Positions 8,472-16,398 of a DNA stretch of 41,781 nucleotides are shown one piece after another (the stretch's first letter is position 1; every line of letters begins with the position of its first letter). The position numbers and the translations under genes were made by a program. Source of the DNA: Chrysosporum bergii ANA360D (lineage in GTDB: Bacteria > Cyanobacteriota > Cyanobacteriia > Cyanobacteriales > Nostocaceae); assembly GCF_029891735.1 (NCBI RefSeq), contig NZ_JANQDH010000120.1, forward strand, positions 1-41,781, in the 5' to 3' direction. The notes under the pieces are model-generated. The model was not told the origin of the DNA and did not search any database. It worked only from the letters and a program-made list of their open reading frames with translations.

Positions 8472-8954
8472 TTAAAAAGTAGGATTGTGTTCTGCATCCC
8501 AACATTTGCCGTCGTACCAATTTCTATTTGTACGTTCACAGTCTGATTGGTTATTAATCCAAGGAATAGATGTAGGGTAGGGAGAACTGGGGATACAAGA
8601 AAATGAAGACAATACTAAGTTCAGGATAGTAAAGGTAGAAATCAAAAAGATAATTACCAGCAATAATAGGAATAAAATATTAACAGGATTACGCAAAGGG
8701 TATACAGTTTTATCATACCGCAAGCGCTTTTTGGCGCGAGATTCTTTACCGGCTAACAAAACTATATAAAATCTGAGTCCGGGAATAGGTAAGGAAACTT
8801 TCATTTCTAAAGAGTGGGGCTGTCTGTGATTAGTAGATTCATAAGCAATTTTGATCGCTTGTAATTGCTCATGTGTTAGATTGTCTTTGACCTTTGGGGA
8901 AATTGTGTGATAAAATTGCTCAAAACTACAGCAAAAGTTTTGTGGTTCTCTCAT
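8472..8954 (-). CDS. Hypothetical protein with one membrane helix
   Basis: 160 residues, not recognised. Residues 1-60 are a soluble N-terminal part with Cys-Cys (8-9) and a helical segment LTHEQLQAIKIAYES. Residues 70-80 are very basic (KESRAKKRLRYDK). Residues 92-118 form one strongly hydrophobic transmembrane helix. The C-terminal 40 residues are Pro/Ser/Trp-rich with three Cys (120, 139, 151), which could form disulfides outside the cytoplasm; by the positive-inside rule the basic part stays in the cytoplasm. It converges with aroB. It starts at ATG 8952-8954 with only a weak leader. Confidence 0.65.
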   Translation of the reverse strand: MREPQNFCCSFEQFYHTISPKVKDNLTHEQLQAIKIAYESTNHRQPHSLEMKVSLPIPGLRFYIVLLAGKESRAKKRLRYDKTVYPLRNPVNILFLLLLVIIFLISTFTILNLVLSSFSCIPSSPYPTSIPWINNQSDCERTNRNWYDGKCWDAEHNPTF

Positions 8955-9103
8955 TTTGTTCTTAATTTATTAAAATTCATATAAACAATTTGCCTCTTGC
9001 GTTGTTTTGATTGTAGTTCCGATTGAATAGCCACTTGACAAGGGTTAGACATAAAGGAATGTGTATTTCCCTTAATTCACTCCATTATAGCCAGGTAATT
9101 AAT

Positions 9104-10054
9104 TTACACTAGCTGCTTTATACTAAAATTACCCTGCAAACCTCCTGTATGAACTAATAGCAGGCGATGACCCTTGGGAAAAAATCTTTGATACAGCAAA
9201 TCTATTATGCCATAAAACATTTTTGCGGTATATACGTAATCAAGTGATATATTATTCTCCTGTTCAAATTGCTGACTAAAAACTAGCAAATCTTTATTAA
9301 CCTTGGCATAACCGCCAAAGTGATAGTCACAGATTAATTGCCAAGTTCCTGGAGATTGGTTTGGTGTAGGTAGCCCAGACTCCAGATAATTCCTGAGCCA
9401 ATTCTGGATATCCTGGGCGAGAAATTCGCCATTTTTCAGCACAGGAAAACCAATCACTCGTTGTTTTGGATTAAGGGAAAGGGCAATACCAGCTAGTGTA
9501 GTGCCTGTACCACAAGCCAAGCAGATAGTATCAAATACAGTATCATCACCAATAATTTCTGTACAACCACGTACACCTGGTAAATTGCTACCACCTTCAG
9601 GAATGATAAACACCTTGCCGAAACGTTGTTTTAAGTCTTCCTGTAATTCTTGTGTATGCTTTTTTCGGTAAGTTTTACGATTAAGGTAAACCAGCTGCAT
9701 ACCCTGCTGTACAGCAAAACTAAGTGTGGGGTTTAGGGGTAATTTTTCTTCCCCACGAATTACGCCAATTGTGCGGAAGCCGAAAAGATTACCGGCTGCT
9801 GCGGTGGCAAAAATGTGATTAGAATAAGCGCCCCCAAAGGTAAGCAAAGTGGTTAAATTTTGCTGCTTGGCCTCTAGGAGGTTATATTTTAACTTAAACC
9901 ATTTGTTACCATTAATCAATGGGTGCATACAATCAAGGCGCAGGACAAACAGTTCTACACCAGCGCTGCGGGTAATGTGGCTCTCTATCTCTTGAATGAA
10001 AGGAGGTGGAAACTGTGAATATAGGGGTGCAAGGCAGTTTTTATTGGTCATCAT
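9104..10054 (-). CDS. PLP-dependent deaminase, D-cysteine desulfhydrase/ACC deaminase family
   Basis: 316-residue fold-type II PLP enzyme. The PLP-binding lysine is in NGNKWFKLKYN near residues 49-59, followed by TFGGAYSNHIFATAAAG, the substrate/cofactor segment typical of the ACC deaminase/D-cysteine desulfhydrase family. IIPEGGSNLPGVRGC and ACGTGTTLAGIAL (phosphate-binding loop) complete the pattern. Likely substrates are D-cysteine or related small amino acids. True ACC deaminase activity cannot be inferred without the discriminating residues. Two ATGs are in tandem at the start, with GAGGA about 6 bases before the first. It is divergent from purT across 156 bases. Confidence 0.85.
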   Translation of the reverse strand: MMTNKNCLAPLYSQFPPPFIQEIESHITRSAGVELFVLRLDCMHPLINGNKWFKLKYNLLEAKQQNLTTLLTFGGAYSNHIFATAAAGNLFGFRTIGVIRGEEKLPLNPTLSFAVQQGMQLVYLNRKTYRKKHTQELQEDLKQRFGKVFIIPEGGSNLPGVRGCTEIIGDDTVFDTICLACGTGTTLAGIALSLNPKQRVIGFPVLKNGEFLAQDIQNWLRNYLESGLPTPNQSPGTWQLICDYHFGGYAKVNKDLLVFSQQFEQENNISLDYVYTAKMFYGIIDLLYQRFFPKGHRLLLVHTGGLQGNFSIKQLV

Positions 10055-10210
10055 AGCGTTTCCTCAACGAGTGAGATAAAAATATAAATGATAGAAATCT
10101 TGTGGTGTGGGCATAGTATCTACTATACTTAGACTATACTCAATACTAAGCGATCAGTACAAGTCTTGCCCGCTACTGTACCTACTTAAGCAAAATTCGC
10201 CATAAATTAT

Positions 10211-11380
10211 ATGAATAATTCAATTCAACTACCCCGAAAATTAATGCTGTTGGGTTCAGGGGAACTCGGTAAAGAATTTGTCATTGCTGCTCAACGCCTC
10301 GGTAATTATGTAATTGCCGTTGACCGCTACGCTAATGCTCCCGCTATGCAGGTTGCTGATGTTTCTGAGGTCATTTCTATGCTGAGTGCTGAACAATTAG
10401 AAGCTATTGTCAATCGGCATAAACCTGATTTTATTATACCAGAAATTGAAGCAATTAGAACGGAAAAGCTGCTGGAGTTTGAACAACGAGGTATTACAGT
10501 TATCCCCACTGCTGCCGCCACTAATTATACTATGAACCGCGATAGAATTAGGGAATTAGCACATCAAGAATTAGGTATTAGAACGGCTAAATATGCCTAT
10601 GCTTATACTCTACAGGAGTTAACTGCTGCTTCTGAACACGTAGGATTTCCCAATGTGGTTAAACCTGTCATGTCATCTTCTGGTAAAGGTCAATCTGTTG
10701 TACAGCATCAGGGGGAAGTTGAGTCAGCCTGGAATTATGCGATCGCTAACTCTAGGGGTGATACTCAAAGGGTGATTGTAGAGGAATTTATCAACTTTGA
10801 AATTGAGATCACTTTGCTAACTGTGAAACAGTGGAACGCACCAACAATTTTTTGTTCTCCCATTGGTCATCGTCAAGAACGAGGCGATTATCAAGAATCT
10901 TGGCAACCAGCAGATATTGGTGAAGAAAAAATATCACAAGCCCAAGCCATAGCCAAACAAATCACCGATGCTTTGGGAGGAGCAGGCATATTCGGTGTAG
11001 AATTTTTTATTACTAAAGATGAGGTAATTTTTTCTGAACTTTCCCCTCGTCCCCATGACACAGGCATGGTAACGTTAATATCGCAAAACTTGAATGAATT
11101 TGAACTACATTTACGCGCTATTTTAGGGTTACCAATTGCGAATATAAAACAGTTAGGATGTGCCGCAAGTGCGGTGATTTTAGCTGCTAAAACATCTGAT
11201 ATAGTAGCTTTTACAGGTGTGGCTGAAGCTTTGTCAGTACCGGATGTAGATATTAAATTATTTGGCAAACCTACCGCCCACCCTTATCGACGCATGGGAG
11301 TGGCCTTGGCTAAAGGTGATAGTATTGTGGAGGCGAGGGAGAGGGCTAAACGAGCAGCTAGTCAGGTACAAATGGTTTAA
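10211..11380 (+). CDS. purT: Formate-dependent phosphoribosylglycinamide formyltransferase
   Basis: ATP-grasp enzyme that makes formyl-GAR from GAR, formate and ATP, the folate-independent version of the third step of purine synthesis. The 389 residues match E. coli PurT in length. Signatures are LLGSGELGKEFVIAAQRLG at the N-terminus, PEIEAIRTE, KPVMSSSGKGQSVV (ATP-binding loop), RVIVEEFINFEIEITLLTV and FGVEFFITKDEVIFSELSPR with PHDTGMVTL. The C-terminal RMGVALA block is also typical. It starts at ATG 10211. The upstream spacer contains AT-rich near-repeats (ctatactt and ctatactc). It converges with the next gene with only 11 bases between. Confidence 0.95.
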   Translation: MNNSIQLPRKLMLLGSGELGKEFVIAAQRLGNYVIAVDRYANAPAMQVADVSEVISMLSAEQLEAIVNRHKPDFIIPEIEAIRTEKLLEFEQRGITVIPTAAATNYTMNRDRIRELAHQELGIRTAKYAYAYTLQELTAASEHVGFPNVVKPVMSSSGKGQSVVQHQGEVESAWNYAIANSRGDTQRVIVEEFINFEIEITLLTVKQWNAPTIFCSPIGHRQERGDYQESWQPADIGEEKISQAQAIAKQITDALGGAGIFGVEFFITKDEVIFSELSPRPHDTGMVTLISQNLNEFELHLRAILGLPIANIKQLGCAASAVILAAKTSDIVAFTGVAEALSVPDVDIKLFGKPTAHPYRRMGVALAKGDSIVEARERAKRAASQVQMV

Positions 11381-11391
11381 TCTATTCCCTA

Positions 11392-12222
11392 TTATTCAGG
11401 CACATCCTCAGCATAGCTGTAAATTTCAATTCCTAAACTAGAAGCCAAGGTTTGGGCTTTAGTTTGTACCATGGGTGAAATCACAATCTTTCTGGTGGCT
11501 TGTCTGTGATGTCGCTGCTCGTAATACTCTACTTTGCGGGCAAAAATGTGTAAGTCCGGTTTACTCACGGAGGACTTAATTTCACAAATAATTAATTCGC
11601 CATTTTTAATAATTAAATCTAACTCTATTTGGTCTGGTCTGCCAAACACTACCCCCGCATCATCATACTCTACTATATTCACCACCTGCACCCCAAAGGA
11701 TTGTTCTAAAATTCCTTTCATGGCATTGCGAAATGATGATTCTGATGATAAACCCCAGCGCGCACCTAAAGCCCCCATGGTGCTGTCATGCTTACGATTA
11801 ACAGATCGGATTTCTGCTATCATTTGGTCAAACTCCCGCCTGTTTCCTTCCCATTTTTGGGATTGTTCTGCGCGATCGCGTTCCATTTGGGCGATAATTT
11901 GGTCAAATTGTCGTTTGTTTTCTTCCCATTTTTGCGATTGTTCATCCCATTTCCGGGATTGTTCTGCGCGATCGCGTTCCATTTGGGCGATAATTTGGTC
12001 AAACTCCCGCCTGTTTTCTTCCCATTTTTGGGATTGTTCTGCGCGATCGCGTCGCATTTCTGCCAGGACTAAATCAAAGCGACTTTCTGTTTCTGACTTC
12101 CCTGCAAAATAGTTAGAAATAGCCTTCACCAGCAAATCGCGGATTTCTACATCTTCATCCAGTAGAGCGGGTAACTCTTGTCTCAGTAGACGTTTTAACT
12201 CGGCATCATTCATAGTAGACAA
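11392..12222 (-). CDS. DUF3782-type protein: coiled coil plus PD-(D/E)XK nuclease-like domain
   Basis: 276 residues. An N-terminal acidic helix, RLLRQELPALLDEDVEIRDLL, is followed by a coiled coil made of three near-identical repeats (residues 55-136, units of 25, 32 and 25). The C-terminal domain, from about 145, carries IELDLIIKNGELIICEIKSS. D202, E214 and K216 fit the D...ExK core of the PD-(D/E)XK nuclease fold. This matches the DUF3782 proteins abundant in filamentous cyanobacteria. The cellular role is unknown; with an intact core it may bind or cut nucleic acid. It starts at ATG 12222. Confidence 0.75.
   Translation of the reverse strand: MSTMNDAELKRLLRQELPALLDEDVEIRDLLVKAISNYFAGKSETESRFDLVLAEMRRDRAEQSQKWEENRREFDQIIAQMERDRAEQSRKWDEQSQKWEENKRQFDQIIAQMERDRAEQSQKWEGNRREFDQMIAEIRSVNRKHDSTMGALGARWGLSSESSFRNAMKGILEQSFGVQVVNIVEYDDAGVVFGRPDQIELDLIIKNGELIICEIKSSVSKPDLHIFARKVEYYEQRHHRQATRKIVISPMVQTKAQTLASSLGIEIYSYAEDVPE
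11815..12060 (-). repeat. Intragenic coiled-coil repeats containing HIP1 sites
   Basis: Three in-frame repeat units encode (Q/E)MxRDRAEQSxKW...FDQ(I/M)IA. Each carries a HIP1 octamer GCGATCGC at the equivalent place (11872, 11968, 12043). Spacings are 96 and 75 bases, which are 32 and 25 codons. The middle unit has a 21-base insertion that duplicates the QSQKWEE part. Confidence 0.85.
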
Positions 12223-12757
12223 CTAAGCCACATACCCATTTTACCACATTCCTAAAGCAACTAACCGCCCGACTTTACGTTGTATTTTTCAATGCTTTCA
12301 GTGTATTCATTTGGTTACACTCAATCAAAAGGAACATATTTCTAATTGGAATAAGGACAGGGATTTTATCTTGAGTCTTTTACCAGATAATTGTTTTCGT
12401 TACTATCAATTAGCCACTTAATTCTTCTCTACATTAATTTAATTAATATCACATTTAGGAGCTAATCTGTTTTATTTATAGCTCTATTTTATGATGTCTG
12501 TCATTTCGTTTCTATCCTGGAAATATTAGTCCAATTTATGAGTTTTGTCTTGAATATCTTTTTTTATTTATCTGTTTACTTCTTCAGGTGGTGTTCATTC
12601 TTATTGCTTCTTATTGAGAATAGTTTTTGATGTCATTTTTGATGATTTACTATTTCTCAAATGCCTTTTTTCACTTTGTTTGTCTGTTTTTATGCTCACT
12701 TTTCTTTTTTATCTACGTAAGTTCTCCCTGTAACAGTTTGGGGTGCGGAATGTGGGT
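12223..12757. other. AT-rich spacer without recognisable genes
   Basis: I see no plausible coding frame, RNA gene or strong hairpin in these 535 bases. The right part (12720-12757) is the short frame continuing out of the truncated Rpn fragment, which reaches TAG after 17 more codons. The region probably is decayed DNA plus the promoter of the minus-strand DUF3782 gene on its left. Confidence 0.4.
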
Positions 12758-12829
12758 TCCAGGGATGAGTTCTGCCAATAGGCTTGGTTGATTCAGGAAT
12801 AGCTGATAAAACCATTTATCTGTTTTCAT
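12758..12829 (-). pseudogene. Truncated 5' fragment of a second Rpn/DUF2887 gene
   Basis: The first 24 codons of the neighbouring Rpn gene (MKTDKWFYQLFLNQPSLLAE then LIPG) are repeated identically, starting at ATG 12827-12829. Homology stops after the Gly codon and the frame ends shortly afterwards. It lies just downstream of the intact gene on the same strand. Confidence 0.85.
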
Positions 12830-12982
12830 GAGACTTTTTCTTTCATGTCTCCACTAGTTCACTGGGTGACTGTGAGCGAGCGCCTCTCCACCTCCTCAAA
12901 TTTACTCTTTTGTCTCTGAAATGACTTGGGTATTTAACCATTCATCTAAGTCTGACATACTGGTAAAGTCTAAAAGAGCATC
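12758..12982 (-). repeat. Direct repeat copy 1 (225 bp) flanking the Rpn gene
   Basis: The segment matches 13715-13939 at a constant offset of 957 bases with only a handful of mismatches. It spans the Rpn gene's own 3' end, the spacer and the first 24 codons of a truncated second copy. One mismatch turns the HIP1 site of copy 2 (GCGATCGC) into GCGAGCGC here. Confidence 0.9.
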
Positions 12983-13786
12983 TCCCAGGGCTTCTAGTTG
13001 GGGTATGGGTAATTTGCGGATTTGGGTTTCCTGGCTGGGAGTCAAGACCCCACATCGGCGATTTAATAAACGGATAATCAGTTTTGCTTCTCCTTTTTGC
13101 TCTCCCCTTTGCTCACCTTTTTGCTCACCTTGTTGTTTACCTTCTTGAAAAACCACCTGATAATAACGGGTGTGGCTAATATCTTCGCTTTTTAGGTCTA
13201 ACATTTCTAATATTTCGGCTGGGGTTAGTTGAGGGAATTTGTTAACTAGTATAGCTTGGACTAAATCCAACCTCTGTCTAAACTCTTGGTCACTTTTAGC
13301 ACTTTTCAGTAATTCTTGGGCTGCTTTGCCTGTCTTTCCTTTCGGTAGGATAATCAGTTGCAGCATGGCTAAGTTGGGACTTAATTCTTTTTCTTCTTTT
13401 AGGTCTTCCAGGTATACTCTTTGTACTTGTTCCAATAACTGCCATTGGTACGGTATTTCTGACCCTAATTCCTGACTGCGAGACTTTAATATCAGTAAGC
13501 CACGCCATTGTCTCGTTATTTTATACTGCTTTAAATATAAGTAAACTTCTGCAAAGTACCGGGCGTAAAAATCCCTGTCTGGCTGCATTTGTGCTTCTAC
13601 AAATACTACAGCCATGTTTTGGTCTGGATTACTGGGGGTAAATATACCATCTAGGCGAAATTCTTGTTCTTTAATTACCGGGGCTGAGTAATCATATTGG
13701 CATTCCCGGGGTAATCCAGGGATGAGTTCTGCCAATAGGCTTGGTTGATTCAGGAATAGCTGATAAAACCATTTATCTGTTTTCAT
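12902..13786 (-). CDS. Rpn-family nuclease/putative transposase (DUF2887 with DUF4351 tail)
   Basis: 294 residues. The N-terminus MKTDKWFYQLFLNQPSLLAE belongs to the Rpn/DUF2887 branch of the PD-(D/E)XK superfamily. D46 in EFRLDGIF with E64 and Q66 in VEAQMQ gives a D...ExQ active-site variant. Residues about 160-207 are the usual helical linker. Residues about 217-235 form a Gly-Glu-Gln-Lys low-complexity run of GEQKGEQRG type. The end (about 236-290) is a DUF4351 helical domain. Rpn proteins of E. coli promote RecA-independent recombination and have recently been linked to phage defence. This paralogue family is very abundant in cyanobacteria and its role there is unclear. It is flanked by fragments of its own duplicates. 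Confidence 0.85.
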   Translation of the reverse strand: MKTDKWFYQLFLNQPSLLAELIPGLPRECQYDYSAPVIKEQEFRLDGIFTPSNPDQNMAVVFVEAQMQPDRDFYARYFAEVYLYLKQYKITRQWRGLLILKSRSQELGSEIPYQWQLLEQVQRVYLEDLKEEKELSPNLAMLQLIILPKGKTGKAAQELLKSAKSDQEFRQRLDLVQAILVNKFPQLTPAEILEMLDLKSEDISHTRYYQVVFQEGKQQGEQKGEQRGEQKGEAKLIIRLLNRRCGVLTPSQETQIRKLPIPQLEALGDALLDFTSMSDLDEWLNTQVISETKE

Positions 13787-13939
13787 GAGACTTTTTCTTT
13801 CATGTCTCCACTAGTTCACTGGGTAACTGTGAGCGATCGCCTCTCCACCTCCTCAAATTTACTCTTTTGTCTCTGAGATGACTTGGGTATTTAACCATTC
13901 ATCTAAGTCTGACATACTGGTAAAGTCTAAGAGAGCCTC
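13715..13939 (-). repeat. Direct repeat copy 2 (225 bp) flanking the Rpn gene
   Basis: Partner of 12758-12982 at an offset of 957 bases. It contains the first 24 codons of the intact Rpn gene, the spacer with a HIP1 site, and the 3' end of an otherwise lost upstream copy. Confidence 0.9.
13859..13936 (-). pseudogene. Truncated 3' fragment of another Rpn/DUF2887 gene
   Basis: The last codons of the Rpn gene (DFTSMSDLDEWLNTQVISET-like, stop at 13859-13861) are repeated here without any upstream part of the gene. The junction to unrelated DNA is at about 13937, just before the end of the glycosyltransferase gene. Confidence 0.85.
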
Positions 13940-13963
13940 ACTCCTCCAATACGTAAAAACAAG

Positions 13964-15280
13964 TCACACTTCTTCAATATTCAACGCCCGGCGCAAAACA
14001 TTAAGGTATTGTTGAGAGATAATTTTAGGTGTAAAGTGAGATTGGACATACTCTCTAGCCGCCTTACCCATCTGTTGCCCTAGTTCTTGATTACGTCGCA
14101 GCAGGCGGATAAATTCAGCCAATCCATGGCCATCACCATGATCAAATGCGGCACCGCAATGGGCTTGGGCAATTACTTGTCTTAAGCTAGAGTAGGGAGA
14201 ACAAACCACTGCCAAGGGCTTACCAGCTGCTAATGCTGAATACAACTTGCTCGGTACAACCAAGCTTTCACTAGATGGGCTAATACTTACTAAAGACAAA
14301 TCGCTAGCTGTGAGAGAATAGGGCAAGTCTTTTTTATCTTGATATGGTAAAAATGTAAAGTTATTTAGCCCCAAGAGATTAACTTGGGCAATTAATTCTT
14401 CCCGCCTAGCTCCTCCACCAATACATACAAATTGCACAGGCTCATCTTGCAGTTCTATGGCAGCTTCTAAGAAAGTATGTATGTCATGACATCGGCCCAT
14501 GTTGCCTGAGTAAAGCACTGTGAATTTATTCACTAAATTGTATTTCCAAGCAAACCAGTTTTCTTGTTTAGGAATGGGTACAATAAATTCTGGGTTAGCC
14601 CAGCTATGAATTACAGAAACTTTATGAGCCACTTGAGGACAGTGGGCTAAAACGCGCTGTTTCATCTCAGGACTGAGAACTATAATGCCTTTAGCATTGA
14701 GCCAAACTCGACGATTCACTGCCTGCCAAAGTTTTGCTATCCAGTGATTTTTAGATATTATACCCAGAGATATGACCACATCCGGGTATAAATCATATAT
14801 TATGCACACATAGGGTAATTTAAAGAGAAGATTAATTAAATAAGCCACAGTAGGCAAAAAGGGCGGGGCTGTAGTTACCAATAGTATATTAATACGCCTT
14901 AATGCTCTCAGTAGATATATTATAGTACGTAAAGTATATAAAACACCATTAATTAGCTTACCGCGAATTCGCCCAGGGAAAAGTTGAGCGCTACGGGATC
15001 TTTGGATTTTAATTTGGTCAACATATTCTAAATAGGGAGCCTTACTTGAGTTAAACGCATATCCAGGCTGACTGGTAAAGACCTCAATATTAACCCCTTG
15101 CTGCTGTAACTGTTTAACAAGTTCCTCAATCAATTGCCCCGTAGCGGCATAGTCGGGAGGAAAAAATTGTGTAACTACGCATAACTTAATTGATTGGTCA
15201 ACACTTAGGGTCTCCTCATGCTGATCTATAGAAACTAATGGTGATATTACCTTTTTATTAGTCCACTTGTTGAATTTCAT
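13964..15280 (-). CDS. Glycosyltransferase family 4 (WbuB-like)
   Basis: 438-residue GT-B glycosyltransferase that probably adds a sugar to a lipid-linked polysaccharide precursor at the cytoplasmic face. The N-terminal Rossmann domain begins after about 30 extra residues with VVTQFFPPDYAATGQLIEEL (35-54), typical of the WbuB/WcaI type. The donor-binding domain has LYSGNMGRCHD (256-266) and an E-x7-type motif in SPSSESLVVPSKLYSALAAG (334-353). Residues 115-160 are hydrophobic and may associate with the membrane. It is divergent, across 1.1 kb, from a Wzc-like tyrosine autokinase gene, which supports a role in exopolysaccharide synthesis. The 3' end abuts a truncated Rpn fragment. Confidence 0.88.
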   Translation of the reverse strand: MKFNKWTNKKVISPLVSIDQHEETLSVDQSIKLCVVTQFFPPDYAATGQLIEELVKQLQQQGVNIEVFTSQPGYAFNSSKAPYLEYVDQIKIQRSRSAQLFPGRIRGKLINGVLYTLRTIIYLLRALRRINILLVTTAPPFLPTVAYLINLLFKLPYVCIIYDLYPDVVISLGIISKNHWIAKLWQAVNRRVWLNAKGIIVLSPEMKQRVLAHCPQVAHKVSVIHSWANPEFIVPIPKQENWFAWKYNLVNKFTVLYSGNMGRCHDIHTFLEAAIELQDEPVQFVCIGGGARREELIAQVNLLGLNNFTFLPYQDKKDLPYSLTASDLSLVSISPSSESLVVPSKLYSALAAGKPLAVVCSPYSSLRQVIAQAHCGAAFDHGDGHGLAEFIRLLRRNQELGQQMGKAAREYVQSHFTPKIISQQYLNVLRRALNIEEV

Positions 15281-16398
15281 CGATTATTCTATTGTTGAGG
15301 TTAAAAATATTGTTAGTAAAACAACTTAAGTATTCAGGTGGTTAATGTATTATAATGCTAAATGAGATTCCCCCGTTACTACCTGATGATTGTAATTTGC
15401 TTGACCAAGTTTAGGTTATGAATTTGATGTACTCCTTTAACTTTACTTTTATTTTTCTTTTGCTCCGGAAACCTTTTTATAGCAACAGACTGTGTAATTT
15501 TCCTGAAGAATTATATATGCTAATCTAGGCTACCATGTTTTAATCTAAATCAGTGGTGTTTATCAAAAATTTAAAATAGCATCATAAACATAGCATCATA
15601 ACCTAAGAGAATGTGATACAATTTCAAACCAAATTATTACTGATCATAAAAATTACCTTTCGACTAAAAAAAATTAAGTGAGAGAGTTGTAAAATCAGGG
15701 TTTTCCTTGATATGTTGGTGGAAAGCTTTTTCTTAAAAATAAGATTTATTACTCATAAAATGTCTGAACCCATACTTAAGTAAATTTGTCAAGCACATCT
15801 TGAAATATGATTTTCGAGATGATATTTTGGGAGGTAACGAAAAATTACCCACTTGCTTAACTAAGGTATAACTACATAGATAGGTTTATTTGGGTTTGAA
15901 AAATTAGAACTCTAAACTGTTGCTGATGCACAGTTTGTCATTTAAGATAAAAACTTGCTTGGCTCAAACAGCCTTAACCCATCGGAGGGTTTCTATTGTT
16001 TGTGCCTACTTTGGCAGTTTTTACCATAAGTATTGTTTTTGTGTGATGGATTTTCCTGAAAACCTGGTCAATACAGCCTCGTATACTATATTATGGTTTA
16101 GTCTAGCAAGCAATTTTGTTTTTAGACTTTCTGCTCTTTGTACTAGTATGGAAAAACAGTAACATAAATAACATTTTACAATTTGACTCATATTTCGATA
16201 TTTCGTTTGGTACTGCAAAAGGTACGTTATACCTCGTCAAAACAAGAGAAATACCGAGAAAATGTTAAAAAAACACTTTTACTTGCTCTTCTCATCATCC
16301 GAGAATAGAATTGGCTATCGATTACTTAACGTTCCTCAAGCAGAAAAAATTTACAGGTTTATTCTGAGTAAATACTAGTAGATTAGTGTAAAGCTAAT
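15281..16398. other. Long AT-rich divergent spacer between glycosyltransferase and tyrosine kinase
   Basis: 1.1 kb without a convincing gene. Two open frames of 65-80 codons overlap on opposite strands (15920-16218) but lack ribosome binding sites and protein-like composition. A GTAC...GTAC pair at 16210-16225 resembles an NtcA box but has a 10-base rather than 8-base spacer. The length suggests regulatory DNA or an undetected non-coding RNA for the polysaccharide genes, but no specific site can be named. Confidence 0.4.

Noticed and set aside
10112-10146. Operator-like repeats (ctatactt, ctatactc) in the purT divergent spacer
   Set aside because: The repeats are short, AT-rich and imperfect; no cyanobacterial regulator with such a site is known to me.
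11534-12112. 192-codon gene antisense to the DUF3782 gene
   Set aside because: It is the mirror of the coiled-coil repeats; its Ser/Arg/Phe/Trp-rich repeats have no protein character, while the minus-strand frame has clear domain motifs.
15920-16218. Two overlapping small genes in the polysaccharide spacer
   Set aside because: They lie on opposite strands, have no ribosome binding site and encode low-complexity, Phe/Ser/Cys-rich sequences without a recognisable pattern.
16210-16225. NtcA binding site upstream of the tyrosine kinase gene
   Set aside because: The GTA and TAC half sites are separated by 10 bases, not 8, and no matching promoter element is seen at the usual distance.
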